A stretch of 64,000 nt of DNA from Delphinapterus leucas (taxonomy: Eukaryota; Chordata; Mammalia; Artiodactyla; Monodontidae): assembly GCF_002288925.2 (NCBI RefSeq), contig NW_022098004.1:7819604-7883603 (forward strand), in the 5' to 3' direction. Position numbers and translations under genes: made by a program. The notes beneath the pieces are model-generated. The model had not been told where the DNA came from. It did no database searches and was given only the letters and a program-made list of their open reading frames with translations. Below are positions 1 to 11,869 of this stretch, piece by piece (the stretch's first letter is position 1; every line of letters starts with the position of its first letter).

Positions 1-714
1 CCGAGTAATTTCAAGGGTTGGAATACATGTACTTCTCTGGTTATTATTTCATAAAATTATGGACTTTCGCGTGTGGCTGAATTCTTCCACACACGTTAAA
101 ACTGGCTGCAGGATTAGCTCTTGTGACCTCTACTTGTGTTGGACAGTGTAGGACAGTGCCTTGTACACAGTAGGTGCTAAATTAACATTTATCAGAGGAA
201 TTGATTCTATTTTGTTTTTCCCCTTTCACTGCAAATTGGAGATGAGGTGGCTACCTGAATTAAGTTTTGTGCAGCCCTGGTCAGACATTGCTGCTCATCT
301 TTGCTAATAAAAAGACTGGGAGGCCATTTTTCCTTTATTTCTGAAAATGGCCTGAGGTGGATATATATATATATATATATAAAAGAAATCACTTCTTCAT
401 TTAAAAAGTAAATTCGTTTTCAGGTTGGTTCCATTGAAATGCAGGAATGGTATGAAAAATTGTGTTTGATAATCGCTCGAATCTTAATCAAGATTTTATT
501 AAAATCAATATTTGATATGCTGCTCAATTTAATTAAACTAAACCATAGAGAAATGAGTGATAAATGGGCTTGAAAATCAGTCACGGGATAAGGTATGTTT
601 CTTTTACTTAGTTTAACCTATGAAATGTTGGGTTACGCAATCGCTGTGACGACAAAAGGAACAACAACAAAAATCTCCGCTTTTATTTATACAATATGGA
701 CAACTAATATGAAT
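1..714. other. non-genic sequence, no gene seen
   Basis: AT-rich sequence with no supported exon. Around 145-190 a short stretch (GTACACAGTAGGTGCTAAAT) resembles the 3' end of an L2 or MIR element. An (AT)10 tract occupies 361-380. The rest looks unique. Confidence 0.6.
361..381. repeat. (AT)n microsatellite
   Basis: About ten perfect AT units, followed by an A-rich run. Confidence 0.9.
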
Positions 715-890
715 GAGCAGGTACTCTGTGCCAGGCACTGTGCTAAACCTTGTGTATTAAGTTTCCTAATTTATTTTGGAACAAAATCCTACGAGGTCTG
801 TCTCCTCAGTTGAGCCAGCGTGCGTGTCCCAGGTCACTCAGCCGGTAAAATGACAGAGGTGGATTTTAACACAGTGATCCAGCTTTTCCC
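712..890 (-). repeat. MIR SINE fragment
   Basis: The plus strand reads CTCTGTGCCAGGCACTGTGC, then a degenerate match to the reverse complement of the MIR core and its tRNA-like head (CCCAGGTCACTCAGCCGGTA). MIR is an ancient tRNA-derived SINE shared by all mammals. This copy is strongly diverged. Confidence 0.7.
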
Positions 891-2354
891 ACTCCCTTAA
901 ACTGCTCACAAGGAGGAAGAAAAAATATAATTTGACTGTGGTTAATTTTAGAGAAGGTCAGTGGTGGTCATTTTCTTCCTAGAAGAAGTTTTGCTTTTAA
1001 GGCTAGTGATAGAAGAGAAGTGGGGGGCAAAAAGCCGAATCAGAAGGTCTCAGCGTTGACTTAGCAGCTCTGAGTCCTGTGGACTGGAGGAAAGAAAAAA
1101 GGTTTTTCTTTTTCTGGACAGACACAGAATATGGTTATTTACTATATAATTTATGCTTATTGAGAGTGGCAGAGATTTACGGCTTTAGTAAAAATGTGTT
1201 CTAATTGGGATTAGCTAATGAAAAAGTGGTGGCACTGCAGAGGCAAAGTTGGAGAATGGGATTTCAGTGGAGGTGCTTCTTCTCTCATGGGAGGCCAACA
1301 AAAGGGCTAGTGTCACGCACTGGGGCGAGAATCAGGCCTTCAGAGTTTGTGCCTGCACTCTTGGCTCTAAGTGTTCTTAGTCGTCCAAAGAATCGGCTCG
1401 AGGAAACTAAAGGTAGTCTTGTTAAATACCATCGGCAAAGAGAACGAAACTGCAGCTTCCTGAAAAACCTCCCTCATTTTTATTCAGTGCTTGTTCGATG
1501 GGATGGAAATTAAAAATCAACAATAGTCACAACCACACAACTGTTACGACTTCCCTGCTCTAGGCTGAGGATAATTTTTCTTTCAAGTCACGCTTCCCAA
1601 ACGACGGTCATTCATGTATCACATGCACAGTTTTTGACATCTCCCTGTACCTCTCGTGTTACTTAATATTTTCACTGAAAATGGTTTGTTTTTAAAAACT
1701 GAAATCGAATACACTTATTTTAGAAGGAGGCTTTGTGTCACGACCGCGAGTGGGAAGCCAGTGTTACGTTTTCTAAGAAGGATAAGAGTGAAAAGGAATA
1801 CAGTTAAGGCAAAACACTGTTATCAAATTTTAACTCCCGGGGAGTATCCAGAGGTCATAAAGACATACTTGTACCAAACTGAGACTTCCTCTTTTATTAT
1901 ATCTGAGGAATAAGAAAAGATTTGAAAAGGGAATGATTTTTTCATTATGCGAATCAATTTTAAACAACAAAGTGTCTATGTAACACCTAAAATCAAGTTT
2001 CCCACCAGAGGTGCGTCCTCCAGCCTTTGTGATCAACAGCCCATGAAGCTTTGTCTGCTGCTTACGTGAGCCTTTGCACCCCTTTCTTTACTTCCCGTCT
2101 TCCTCCCAATAACATTTGAACCTTGCTCCCCACCCATCTAATTCCACTTATCTTATCTCTAAACATTTAGAGAATCCTGTCAAGTGAACAGACTCGGGAT
2201 GGGAGGCAGATTACAAAATGAATGGTTCCCACTGTTGGTTAACACTTCTTTTCTCCATATATGATGTTTGAGATAGTTTTTCTCTAACCGGAAGTGACAA
2301 GTTTCCAATAATAGTAAAGTAAATGTAACGAAAAATATGTCTCGTTACCACTCC
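891..2354. other. unique-looking sequence, no gene seen
   Basis: No repeat family is recognised and no open frame with splice signals is convincing. An ETS-type core CCGGAAGTG lies at 2288-2296 without other promoter features nearby. Confidence 0.5.
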
Positions 2355-2760
2355 CGACTTCATGTACCCAGTTCCCTCTTCCACTGATGACAGAGGCAAT
2401 CACTGTCATCATGTTTTCTGTGTTCTTCCAGAGGTATCCTGCATCCATGCAAGTTTACTTGAACCTGTATTCCTCTCCTTAAATGTCACACAGATGGAAG
2501 CACACTCTACATGTAAATGTAGAATGCTACATTTTATTTATAAACCCAACAATGTGTTTTGGATGTAGTTTCATATTAGTATGTATAGCCCTAGCGCAGT
2601 CTTTTGAATACTGCATAGAAGGACTCTATGCACGTAACTAATCCCCTTTCTATGGGCACTTGGATCATTACTTTTTCTTCTGCAAACAATACTGTAATAT
2701 CCTTGCATAATTCTTTTTGGGCCCATGATGACCATTAAGAAATAAATCTAATGCTGGGCA
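2355..2760 (-). repeat. L1M-type LINE fragment, 3' region
   Basis: The plus strand follows the antisense of old L1 3' ends: GAGGCAATCACTGTCATCAT, then a CTTCCAGAGGTATCCTGCAT block, ATGGAAGCACACTCTACATG, and a terminal part resembling GCAAACAATACTGTAATATC. It is a diverged, non-coding piece. Confidence 0.65.
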
Positions 2761-3879
2761 GTATTCATTCAAATGGATGGACTTCTAATTATAATAATTA
2801 GAGAGGGCAAACATAGTCATATTTCTTTCATGAGGATTGGCTTTCTCTTTTTCCTTACCCATAATATATCAATAAATTTGTCTCTGCTCTGGTGTCCTGC
2901 ACAGCATGAAGCATCCTGATTTGCAGATGCAATTGTGGGTTCTATGTTATGTTTGTTGCATTTGTCTAATACTATTTAATTCTTCCTTGTCATGATCACA
3001 TTTGAAATTAGTCCTGTGGTTTTGTGCTCAATGGCTGTCTCTCAGGGGATGACAAACTCCGTGAAGCCAGGGAGAGACTTGGGGATGTTGAAAAATCCTA
3101 AACTTCTGACCTTAGGGAAAATAAGTGCCACATAATTTTAATAGCAAATAGATACACATTCCTAGTGCAGCCTGAATGGGAAATAGGAAGGAAAACAAAA
3201 AGAAAGGGAAAACAACCCATGAGAGTTGGGGTTGCTATTTCTGATGAAGCTGGAATTGGGAAATACCAGGAGTCTCATAGGAAATCTTATCTCACCGGAA
3301 GACAATCCTGTCCTCTCGGCCAAAGAGCGGGTATGTATTTCTGTGTATATAATACTTGCAGACCCTAGACAGGGGGCCAGTCTTCCTTCTGGCTTAGCCT
3401 GCCATTTATTATCATTCACAAGGTGGTGTTAGATGCTCAGCTTTTAAAAGAAGTGGCTTTTCAGCAGTATTTTTACCCTTGAGAGTGTATAGAGAGCGCT
3501 CTGTGTTGTATGTTAATCAGAGCTTTCACAACTCGCTTTGAATGGTATTCGAAATGTGTCTGGGAGTATGGTGAATGAAATATGCCCAAAGTGTGCTCTA
3601 TTATTTATTACTCAGGAGTCTTTCCATCTGAGACTTAGGCTGAAATTAAAGGAACCAAATACCTACCTTTAATAGTGCTCCCTATGTACCCTTCACCCCC
3701 AAAAGGGTTCCAGGATTTGATACATCTTAAGAGTCAGTTTGTATCTAAAGTTGTACTAAAATTTGTATTTTTAAATTCCCCAGTCTTTCTGTACATGTGT
3801 AGACCTCAGAGCACACAGTGCTATGCAAACATTTAGCAACCATGCCTGGGAGCTGTTCCTTCTAGAACCACTTCCCTCC
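2761..3879. other. unique-looking sequence, no gene seen
   Basis: Mixed composition with no recognised repeat. Short overlapping open frames on both strands near 3162-3432 have no splice context and no recognisable protein content. Confidence 0.5.
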
Positions 3880-4090
3880 CTTTTCCCAGATGGCAATTCT
3901 TACTCATCCTACAAAACCTGGTTCAAATGTCACTTCCTCCTCTGCCCTCCCTGATGGTTCCAGGCAGTGAGTCACCCCTTTCTCTGCTCTCCCACCATCC
4001 TTTTTATATACCTCGATCACATGCCTTCTCAGTGGGGCTGATACTGTCCCCAAGGGGGCAAAAATTCATTCTTTATTCTTTTAATGTATA
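3880..4090 (+). repeat. L2 LINE fragment
   Basis: The stretch CAAAACCTGGTTCAAATGTC followed by CACTTCCTCCTCTGCCCTCC matches the well-known 3' portion of L2, an ancient mammalian LINE. The piece is short and non-coding. Confidence 0.7.
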
Positions 4091-4186
4091 AAGCACAGAT
4101 ATGCATACAATACATAAAAATGTACTGTATATAAAATTTCATGGTGGGAGGAGATTAGGAAAAAGCTATCTAAAAATACTTGACTT

Positions 4187-4314
4187 GGCACTTCGCTGGC
4201 GGCCCAGTGGTTAGGACTCCACGCCTCCACTGTAGGGGGCTCGGGTCCCATCCCTGGTTGGGGAACTAAGATCCTGCATGCTGCAAGTCGCAGCCAAAAA
4301 AACAAACGAAAGAG
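4187..4314 (+). mobile_element. CHR-type tRNA-derived SINE, short old copy
   Basis: The head (CACTTCGCTGGCGGCCCAGT), the box-B-like region, GGGGAACTAAGATCCTGCAT and an A-rich tail match the short cetartiodactyl tRNA SINE (CHR-1 type). Imperfect target duplications share CTTGACTT at 4179-4186 and 4319-4326. The divergence suggests one of the older copies here. Confidence 0.85.
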
Positions 4315-4574
4315 AAATCTTGACTTTAGAGTGGAGATCATGGAAAAAGGTTGAGAAACTGCTTTCTCATAACATTTGCTTCTTCTGAGACAGTCATTAG
4401 TTTGTATTGTACTGTGTATCTCTTACGAGTTAGAAAACCCTGGCTCTGAAACCCAGCCTCTAGCATAGTCCTTGCACTTATTGGCATTCACTATTTATGT
4501 ACCTGAAGAAACAGATGATGATTGAGATGCTTGCTTCTAAACATGGCTGCTCCACACCAGAAACTCCTGTAAAA

Positions 4575-4720
4575 ATCATTCTTAATGCCAATATCTAGGA
4601 CCTACCTCCAGATCTAGAGTAGGACCTGGTGGCTCTGGAGTAGGACTTGGGAATATGTATTTTAAAATGCTACTCCGGTGATTGAATTTGCGAACTATCG
4701 CTCCAGCCCAAGAATCACTT
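4575..4720. repeat. MER3-like hAT DNA-transposon relic
   Basis: The region contains CTAGGACCTACCTCCAGATC, then TATGTATTTTAAAATGCTAC and CGGTGATTGAATTTGCGAAC. This resembles the non-autonomous hAT family with GGTGATTCTGATGC-type ends. The family call is tentative. Confidence 0.4.
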
Positions 4721-6435
4721 TCCTTTTCTTTCGCAAAGGTCTCCATTTATAAAAAGAAAAACCAGAATAGATGTGGGTGAGATTTTAGACTGCAGGATTC
4801 TGTGAATGTGGCAGACATTGTGGGCTGGCTCAACACCAGGGGAGCCCCGGGCAGGGTTTCTTTTGGTAGCCTCTGAACAACATGGACAGATATGAAAAAT
4901 TAAATGGTTTGGGCACTGCATGAATGTCCAGAGTGCTGGTTGATGGAAGCACTGGTGATTTTTAGTGGCATGACCTGAACTCTTTCTCTACTCCTGTCCT
5001 GGGAAAGAATGTTTCCTGGAAAAAAAAAAATCAATAATTTGAATGACACAATGGGAGACACACTTATCAGATCCATGGATGACACCCACTAAAGAGGAAT
5101 AACAAATGCATAGATGAACGGATCTTTAACAACCTCCCAGTAGGTTAGAACCAAGGTTCTCAATCCTCTCAGGCCCAATGCCCTCTTTAGAGAAAATATT
5201 TTGTAATGCCACTTTTGTTACTGTGAAAGGAATTTCATAGATGACATAAGCTACCTATATATGTAATTCCCAAACATCACTGTGATGCCATGAGCGTAAT
5301 ATCAAGAGAGATAAAAGGGCAGTAATTTTAGAATAAAACAATACTAGAAGACAAAATGTACTACAATCAGCTCTGCCATCATACTTGTTTTGAAAACGTG
5401 AATGTGTTCCAGTGTGACTGCGATATGAGGGGACGATTTGAACACTTCTGTTGGCTTATGCGCGGTTTCATCCATGAGAAACACAAGGGGAACACAGAAA
5501 ACCGCACCCTAGTGAGTTCATCCCATAGCATACACAAAACTCGAGGATGCACACGACCCAAACATCAACCAGCACCTCAGTTCACCTCGAGTTGGAAGCC
5601 ACATCGACCCAAATCTGGTGTTAACAGCTCACCTTCCCATCCACACAACCCTCCCTCCTCCACAGTAACACAAGCTGCAGCTCTTCCACTGCCCAGACTC
5701 ATACAAGCAAAGCTCAGGTCTCTTCCAAGGTGACATGCCACTTCTTTGGTAGTACTTATGTATCCCTTGACCATTTAACACGTGTAAAACTGCCACCATA
5801 TTTATTAGGTTCTTTTATTTAATGTGTTGCTATTGAAGTATCTGACCGTTGTGGTCCTCATTACCCCCCCACCCCGTAGGCCCTGTGGTTTTTATCATGC
5901 AAATTTGTGTAGTGAGGTGACTTTTTAGGAATGCATATATTGTGTTGTGTCAGCACTGACTGGACTCCGATGCTTGCCTCTGATATAATGAATTAGTTTG
6001 GATTTAACAGATGTGAGACACTCTTCAACTGAATAGTGTTGATACTTTTTTTTTCTATTGGACATTTTGAAATCAGGGTGAAATAAGTATATTAGCACAC
6101 GTGCATAGCATTGCCTTACTGTAGCAGCTCAGGTGCAGTCGAACTATGCTGGTGACTCAGATACCAGTAGTGGCATTGTTATAAAAGACGTGATTTTCTA
6201 AAATAGTGAGTAAATTATAAAGTTCTGAACAAAACAAAGCATATCTCTCCCTTGATTTACACAGTAGTTACTTTCCTGGATAATTAACTTACATGAAACC
6301 CATGCAAAAAACCCCACTGTATTTATAACTGAAACGGAATTTGATTTTGTCCAGATTTGTATAAGCATATTTTTTCATCTGTAGGAATGGCATGGGAGAA
6401 TTGAGACAGTTCTCTTATCCTCTATGAGACGTACA
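4721..6435. other. mostly unique sequence, possible hAT terminus at 5149
   Basis: From 5149, GGTTCTCAATCCTCTCAGGC looks like a Charlie-type hAT terminus, but I see no mate with a matching 8-base target site. A 125-codon open frame at 5356-5733 has no recognisable domain and no splice context; I do not call it a gene. Confidence 0.4.
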
Positions 6436-6535
6436 AGCCCCTGCCAACTAAATAACTGTAGTGCCCCTCCCCATCATGTGACAACCCAAACTGTCCCCGC
6501 AAATTTCCAACATGCCCTCTGGTGAACCACTGGGC
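6436..6535 (-). repeat. Charlie/MER20-type hAT terminal fragment
   Basis: The plus strand reads GTAGTGCCCCTCCCCATCAT, GTGACAACCCAAACTGTCCC and ends CTGGTGAACCACTGG. This is the reverse complement pattern of a hAT terminus (CAGTGGTTC...). Confidence 0.5.
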
Positions 6536-6738
6536 TATTGCAGTGGACTTAGGATAAGCTATAATTAGGATCAATGTAAATTCTTCAGTTAGGCTGAGAA
6601 AATAACTGTACAGAAAACAGAATGGAGAAAAATGACTTAGCCCAAGAAGGGATAAGAAAAGTGCAGAGATGTTTGTTGACAGTAAGTGAAATATGAGTAA
6701 ATAGTTTCATGTGACCTAATATATTTAGACACAATAAC

Positions 6739-7040
6739 TAGACCAGTGCTGTTCAGTAGAAACACAACATGAATACATATGTAATGTCAAAATTTCTAGT
6801 AGCCACATTTAAAAAAAAGGTAAGAAACAGATGAAATTAACTTTATGAATATATTTTATTTAACCCAACATACCCTCCAAAATATTTTTTCAAGGTGTAA
6901 TCAATCGATATAGAAAGTATATTAATGAGATATTTTATATAGTTTTAATACTAAGTCTTTAATACTGTATTTTACACTTAGAGCACGTCTGACTTTCCAA
7001 GTGTTCGAAGGTTCTGTACCACTACCAGCTAAGTCTTATT
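6739..7040 (+). repeat. MER58-like hAT DNA-transposon relic
   Basis: It begins CCAGTGCTGTTCAGTAGAAA, continues CTAGTAGCCACATTTAAAAA and TATTTTATTTAACCCAACAT, and ends near TTTACACTTAGAGCACGTCT. This is the layout of a common non-autonomous hAT family with CAGTGCTGTCCAATAGAA ends. Only the 5' terminus is well preserved. Confidence 0.6.
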
Positions 7041-7089
7041 TGGTTATCACAATGCTTAAATGTTAAAACTTGATGTCTGTATTTTCTAG

Positions 7090-7440
7090 GATGCTATTGA
7101 GGGCAAGTTGAAAATCCCCAACACAAACTACCTTAAACAATGAGAACATTTATTCTCTTACTTAAGAGTTAGGGTGCGCCTAGGATTGGTTGGTTCAGCA
7201 GTTCATGACGTCATCCCCAGGATGTGGGTTCTTTCTGTCTTCCAGTTCCAACTTTCTTGGGCTGGCACTCCTCTCACGGTTGTAAAATGCCATCCAGGAG
7301 CAAGATGGCAGTTCACACTTCCTCATTTGTGTCCAAGAGGAGGGATGAAGACACTTCTCCCTCAGACTTGAAATATTCATTCTTTCCTTCAGTCTTACTG
7401 GGCCCAAATGCCATGTCCCAATTGGCTTACACAAATCGTC
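7090..7440 (-). repeat. LTR-like repeat, possible MaLR relative
   Basis: The pattern AACTACCTTAAACAATGAGA, ACATTTATTCTCTTAC resembles the antisense 3' end of MaLR-type LTRs. The remainder is too diverged to assign. It holds a perfect palindromic CRE (TGACGTCA) at 7206-7213. Confidence 0.35.
7206..7213. promoter_or_regulatory. consensus CRE palindrome
   Basis: TGACGTCA is the full CREB/ATF binding palindrome. It has no TATA box or CpG-rich context, so function is unproven. Confidence 0.3.
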
Positions 7441-8160
7441 TGGGTCAGACTATTGGATATTCTTTTATCAGATGCAAGGATGCCTTTGGGTATTTCCTCT
7501 TCATTTTACTCACCATAAGAGACACCATTTCTTATTGTCTTTACTTGATTTCTTTGCTCATTTACTGTACCTCGGTGTCTCTGGAAGTGGTTGAGTTTGT
7601 GACCTCTTCATAAAACCTGGGATCCAATAATTTTGGGCCAAGCCATACATGCAACATTGCGTATAATTTTGATTTAAGAGGATATTAAAAAATGGAGTAG
7701 GTTTAAAGGAGACAGCTAAGGTGACGAAGAGAATTGAAATCATATTTTATGAGGAATTTTGAAGGGAATGGAGGTGTAAACCCATGAGAAATAGAGAGCT
7801 GGTGGGCGGGAATACAGCATTTCAACATGTCTTAGGGATGACGGTAGGTCTATTTGTAACAGTTCTGTGCTCCCATCAATTTAGCTGCCTCTAATTTGTT
7901 CTGGAACTGCAAGCCAGATAATTAAGCCTGTTAGAATAACATGTACTATGAGAACAAATAGGCTGTGATTGAGAGGCTGAGGTGCTTGCCTAAGAATAAA
8001 GCATTTAAGCATCAATCCGTGAACTTGGTTGTCCCTCATCCACCTCTCTCATCTCATTCTTTTTTGATATGCTTGAGGCCTTGATCTGAGTTCTGGCTAG
8101 GTAATATGATTTTATCATTTTATGCATGTGCTAATAAATTTATGAATGATCACTAGTAAA
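7441..8160. other. unique-looking sequence, no gene seen
   Basis: No recognised repeat or exon. The last part, before the MIR, is AT-rich (GTGCTAATAAATTTATGAAT). Confidence 0.5.
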
Positions 8161-8164
8161 TAAT

Positions 8165-8400
8165 ACTAATTAATCTTTATTGATGCTCTGAGGTAAGTAC
8201 TACTTTATCTGCATTATCTTCTTAAATTCTCCCAAACCCTATGAAGTAGGCAGATACTGTTTGTATCTCTATTATACAGGTGAGGAAACTGAGGCTCAGG
8301 GAGAGAAATAAACTTGCCTAAAGTCATAGAACCAGTAAGTCACAGAGCTGGGATCCGTACCAGAACTGTCCAGTGTCAGAGCCCATGATTTTAAATATCC
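8165..8400 (-). repeat. MIR SINE, near complete
   Basis: The plus strand carries the antisense core (TATACAGGTGAGGAAACTGA, GGCTCAGGGAGAG) and the antisense tRNA-like head (AACCAGTAAGTCACAGAGCT, GGGATCCGTACCAG). It is one of the better preserved MIRs in the window. Confidence 0.85.
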
Positions 8401-8540
8401 CCCAAGGGGTGTTTGGGGAATGCTCTGTCCTTGACATACAAGATATTATTGATAGGAAGAGCAAGGAGTCTTCCCAGTTCCCTATTGATGCCAGTGGGAC
8501 ACACGCAGAGACAGAGGGGTCATGATTTTGACCTGATGTG

Positions 8541-8559
8541 GCTTTTTTTTTTTTTTTTA
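8541..8559. repeat. poly-T tract
   Basis: Eighteen or so T residues. No SINE body adjoins it, so it may be a tail left by a deleted insertion or a simple tract. Confidence 0.8.
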
Positions 8560-9249
8560 ATACTTTCGGGGTGGCCTGCCCCTCTCAGGATTGTGCAGAA
8601 TTCTTCTACCAGGAAGGAGATTTTTCAGTTCATTTTGCTGCTCACACCTTTCTCCGCTCTTGCCTGACTCTGCCTCTTGGAGGACTGTGTGCCCCTCACA
8701 GAGTCGTGCATATCGTGGAGGCTGGTCCATATTTAGGACATCACACTTTATCAGAGGGCAGTGGGATGCCATTAACACATTTTTGAGAAGGGGAGCACTG
8801 AGATCAGCTTTATAGTTTTTAAGGATTGCTCCGACCTCTTTTGGGGAGATGGGGGAGAGGCCGATAGAGTTCAAGAGCCCCTCTTTCCCAGGGAATATTT
8901 CTCCATCAACTCCAAGCTTCAGCCCTGCTCCACAACACACTTTAGTCACCTACATCAAATGTCAGGGAGATGGAGGGAACGTGCTCAGATAAGAGGGCAT
9001 AAATCAACCAGCCAGTGCATTTCCCTGGGGTACTCCTGACCTCTTGTGTCTCTGCCCATAAGCCCTGAAGGACCCAGGCTCTAACAGCTATTTGGACCAT
9101 TGATGACCAAATGAATACCCAAATTATATAAAAACTAGGGGGGAATTAGAAATCCTTCTAGGACAAAGGGAGTGTAGGCCATTGCCATTTTCTGGAAGGA
9201 AGTTCAGGATAGAGGGCTGAAATATTCCTCAACTCCAGAGCAGTTCTAA
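8560..9249. other. mostly unique sequence with a short ancient-repeat piece
   Basis: At about 8755-8845 the wording GTGGGATGCCATTAACACAT and ACTGAGATCAGCTTTATAGT resembles the unassigned ancient repeat seen at 50745-51490. A 130-codon minus-strand frame at 8557-8949 overlaps it and has no coding features. Confidence 0.4.
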
Positions 9250-9490
9250 CAGCAAACATTGACCATGCCCTTAGTATGGGCCATGCATTGTACAGAGCAT
9301 GTTCATGAATTCTTATACTTCACTCCTGCCACAAACATCTAGAGTATTCTTATTCCCATTTGGCAGATGAGAACATTGTGGCCTCAAGAGGTCAACGGAC
9401 ATTCTCAAGGTCACTTGATAGTAAATGGTGGAGTCTAATTCAAACCCAAGCTGTCTGTGTCCAGAGCCAACAGTTTACACCCTAATGACT
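9250..9490 (-). repeat. MIR SINE
   Basis: The plus strand shows antisense MIR: TATTCCCATTTGGCAGATGA, GGTCACTTGATAGTAAATGG and CTAATTCAAACCCAAGCTGT. It covers most of the element. Confidence 0.8.
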
Positions 9491-10437
9491 CTGGATTCCC
9501 TGATGTTTAATTCAAGAAAGCTGAGATTGTCCCCTTCCACAAAACAATTGATGCCATACAATGAAACGCATAACAAGGCTGACTCCTGCCTAACTGCTCT
9601 GTAGCACTGCCCAAGTGTCACGTGATCCTCATCACATACAACATAGATATACCTATCACTATATAATCTCAACATTCCAATGTGAGGTGTGCCACCAGGC
9701 AGTACACAGTCAATTGTCAAGCAGATGGCCCTAGCAATTGAGTGTTAAACCATCTCTACAAGGTATAAATTAATAACAACATGGAAAGAAAGAAATTTGC
9801 TAGATGCAAGATGCCAGCTGTAATTTCAAGAAAATGTTGATTGCATGCTTCAGGAACTATTTCACAAAGCCTTGCTCCAGTACAGATTTTCCTTGTAAGG
9901 TAGCATGAAAAAAAAAGAGAAATTTTTATTTTTACTTGGTGTTTATTGTTTCTTCGTCAGCAGCTGTGCCAACTTGGTGTTGATTATGCAGAGAAGAATT
10001 ATTTTGATTATTGACAGTTGGCATTCTTCTCATAATTTGGAGTTCTTCATCTCAGAATTGTTTCCTCACCTCCTCTCCTGTCTGCACATGAATAAAAATC
10101 TAAAAGCACTTGCCAGGATCCTTACCCAAAGCAGCTGTTAGGAGGAACGTAGTTGAAAGTTCAGATGCAATTTGATGTTAAACTCTCCGTGCCGTTTATT
10201 CCTTTCTCTGAGCATCACTTCAGAGCAATGGAGCCTGTGGGGTTCATCACAAGTGTCTGAAAGGCCTCTCACAAGGAAGCCACACTCTTGTGGATTGCCT
10301 TTCCCCTGCGCTTTTGTCTGCTAGCTGGATGCCCCATCTTTCTTAGCCACGTCCATTCAAAACTCTATGCCAGCTGATTACTGGTTAGGATTGGCTGAAA
10401 TGAATAGTCTCTGCTACTCTCCATATTTTTTCTTAGA
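9491..10437. other. unique-looking sequence, no gene seen
   Basis: No recognised repeat. Short open frames at 9475-9720 and 9905-10141 lack splice signals and known motifs. Confidence 0.5.
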
Positions 10438-10450
10438 GAAAGACTGCTTG

Positions 10451-10777
10451 GGGCTTCCCTGGTGGCACAGTGGTTAAGAATCCACCTGCCAATGCAGGGG
10501 ACATGGGTTCGAGCCCTGGTCCGGGAAGATCCTACATCCCGCAGAGTAACTAAGCCCGGGTGCCACAACTACTGAGCCTGCGCTCTAGAGCCCGCAAACC
10601 ACAACTACTGAAGCCCGTGCACCTAGAGCCTGTGCTCCGCAACAAGAGAAGCCACCGCAATGAGAAGCCTGTGCAACACAATGAAGAATAAACCCCACTC
10701 ACCACAACTAGAGAAAGCCCGCACGCAGCAACGAAGAACCAATGCAGCCAAAAATAAATAAATAAATTTATTAAGAA
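10451..10777 (+). mobile_element. CHR-1-type SINE, long form, complete
   Basis: This full-length cetacean tRNA-derived SINE starts GGGCTTCCCTGGTGGCACAG. The box-B promoter GGTTCGAGCCC lies at 10506-10516, and repeated ACAACTACTGA blocks and an AAATA-rich tail follow. Target duplications AAAGACTGCTTG lie at 10439-10450 and 10778-10789. The long body with CACAACTACTGAG blocks distinguishes it from the four minus-strand copies later in the window. Confidence 0.95.
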
Positions 10778-10789
10778 AAAGACTGCTTG

Positions 10790-11383
10790 AAAAACAAAAA
10801 TGATCTAAAGAACCCCCTTCCAGATAATTTTCATATGGTACTTGTAACAGATTCCTTTGGTGTCCTGTGTCACACCCCCTGGCCTACCTCTATTTCAGGC
10901 TGAAGTAAGACACACCTCAAATGGCAGAATCCCACCTCCTGCTCTCTCTTCCTGGGGGGAGTTAACACCCCAGAGGATAATGACCCCTCCTATAAAGGGG
11001 CCAGAAGCCAGTGGAAAATGACCCAGCTTCTCCTCCTGCAGGTGGGCAGATCTGAGAGGCATTTTATCTGCTTCTCAGAGATCCTGGCAGAATCAAACAT
11101 GTTGTCTGCAGCAGTAACCCCAATGTACTTCCTTATGTTGGCTTTTCCTATTTCCCTGGATCACCTCCCACGTAGGCACATGCATCCAAATCCTTGTCTC
11201 AGGCTCTGCTTTTGGGGAAACACAGAATAAAACATTTTTGTAAAAAAAAGTTTTTTCCCACTGAATTTGTTTCACTTTTCTCCTCTCCCTGTTCTTACCC
11301 GTTTCTTTTGTTTTGGAGTAAGTAATAGAGTCTATTCTTTTAAAAAATGTAGGAGTTATGTAGATGCATTAAAAATCTCTCTC
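10790..11383. other. unique-looking sequence, no gene seen
   Basis: No repeat family is recognised. An A-run precedes a T-run around 11240-11260. Confidence 0.5.
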
Positions 11384-11500
11384 TATATATATGTATTTTA
11401 ATATATGTGTAAATGTATGTGTATATTTTTAATTTTTATTCATGCATATCTATATATCTCTATCTATCTATCTATTTATCTGTCTATCTAGATATATAAT
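11384..11500. repeat. TA-rich and (TATC)n simple sequence
   Basis: Interrupted TA repeats lead into about ten imperfect TATC units at 11446-11497. Confidence 0.85.
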
Positions 11501-11544
11501 GTGAAAGTCATCTCTTTGTGGAGAAAGTACATCATGGACAGAAG

Positions 11545-11770
11545 TCAGTCTTGGGTCAGTCAGACCTGTGGTTGAATTGTGGCCCAGCAGCAGTCAAGTC
11601 TTGTGAACTCAGGATAGTGATTTACCCTCCCTAGGCCTTAGTTCCAGCTCCCATAAACTAGAGGGAGCATATTTACAGGGTTGTTATGAATATGAATTGA
11701 CACTGTGTATGTGTAACACACTAGCATGGTTCTGAACATTTAGCAGGCACTTAGCATAGTTCAGTGATCA
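11545..11770 (+). repeat. MIR SINE
   Basis: Sense MIR: CAGACCTGTGGTTGAATTGT (head), ACCCTCCCTAGGCCTTAGTT and GGGTTGTTATGAATATGAAT, then TTAGCAGGCACTTAGCA. It is moderately diverged. Confidence 0.75.
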
Positions 11771-11869
11771 TTATAAAAACCAAAACAAAGCAAATTTCTC
11801 CGCCAAACTGACATGCTCCCCCTACTTCCTGGGGAGGGATGGGAAGGGGCCAGGGAGGAAACCATTGTA

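Noticed and set aside
5149..6532. A single 1.4-kb hAT element with termini at 5149 and 6532
   Set aside because: Both ends look like Charlie-type termini, but the flanking 8 bases do not match and the interior has no transposase-like content; I treat them as separate.
10451..10530. tRNA-like sequence with A and B boxes
   Set aside because: It is the tRNA-derived head of the CHR SINE, not a tRNA gene; it cannot fold as an intact cloverleaf and is joined to the SINE body.
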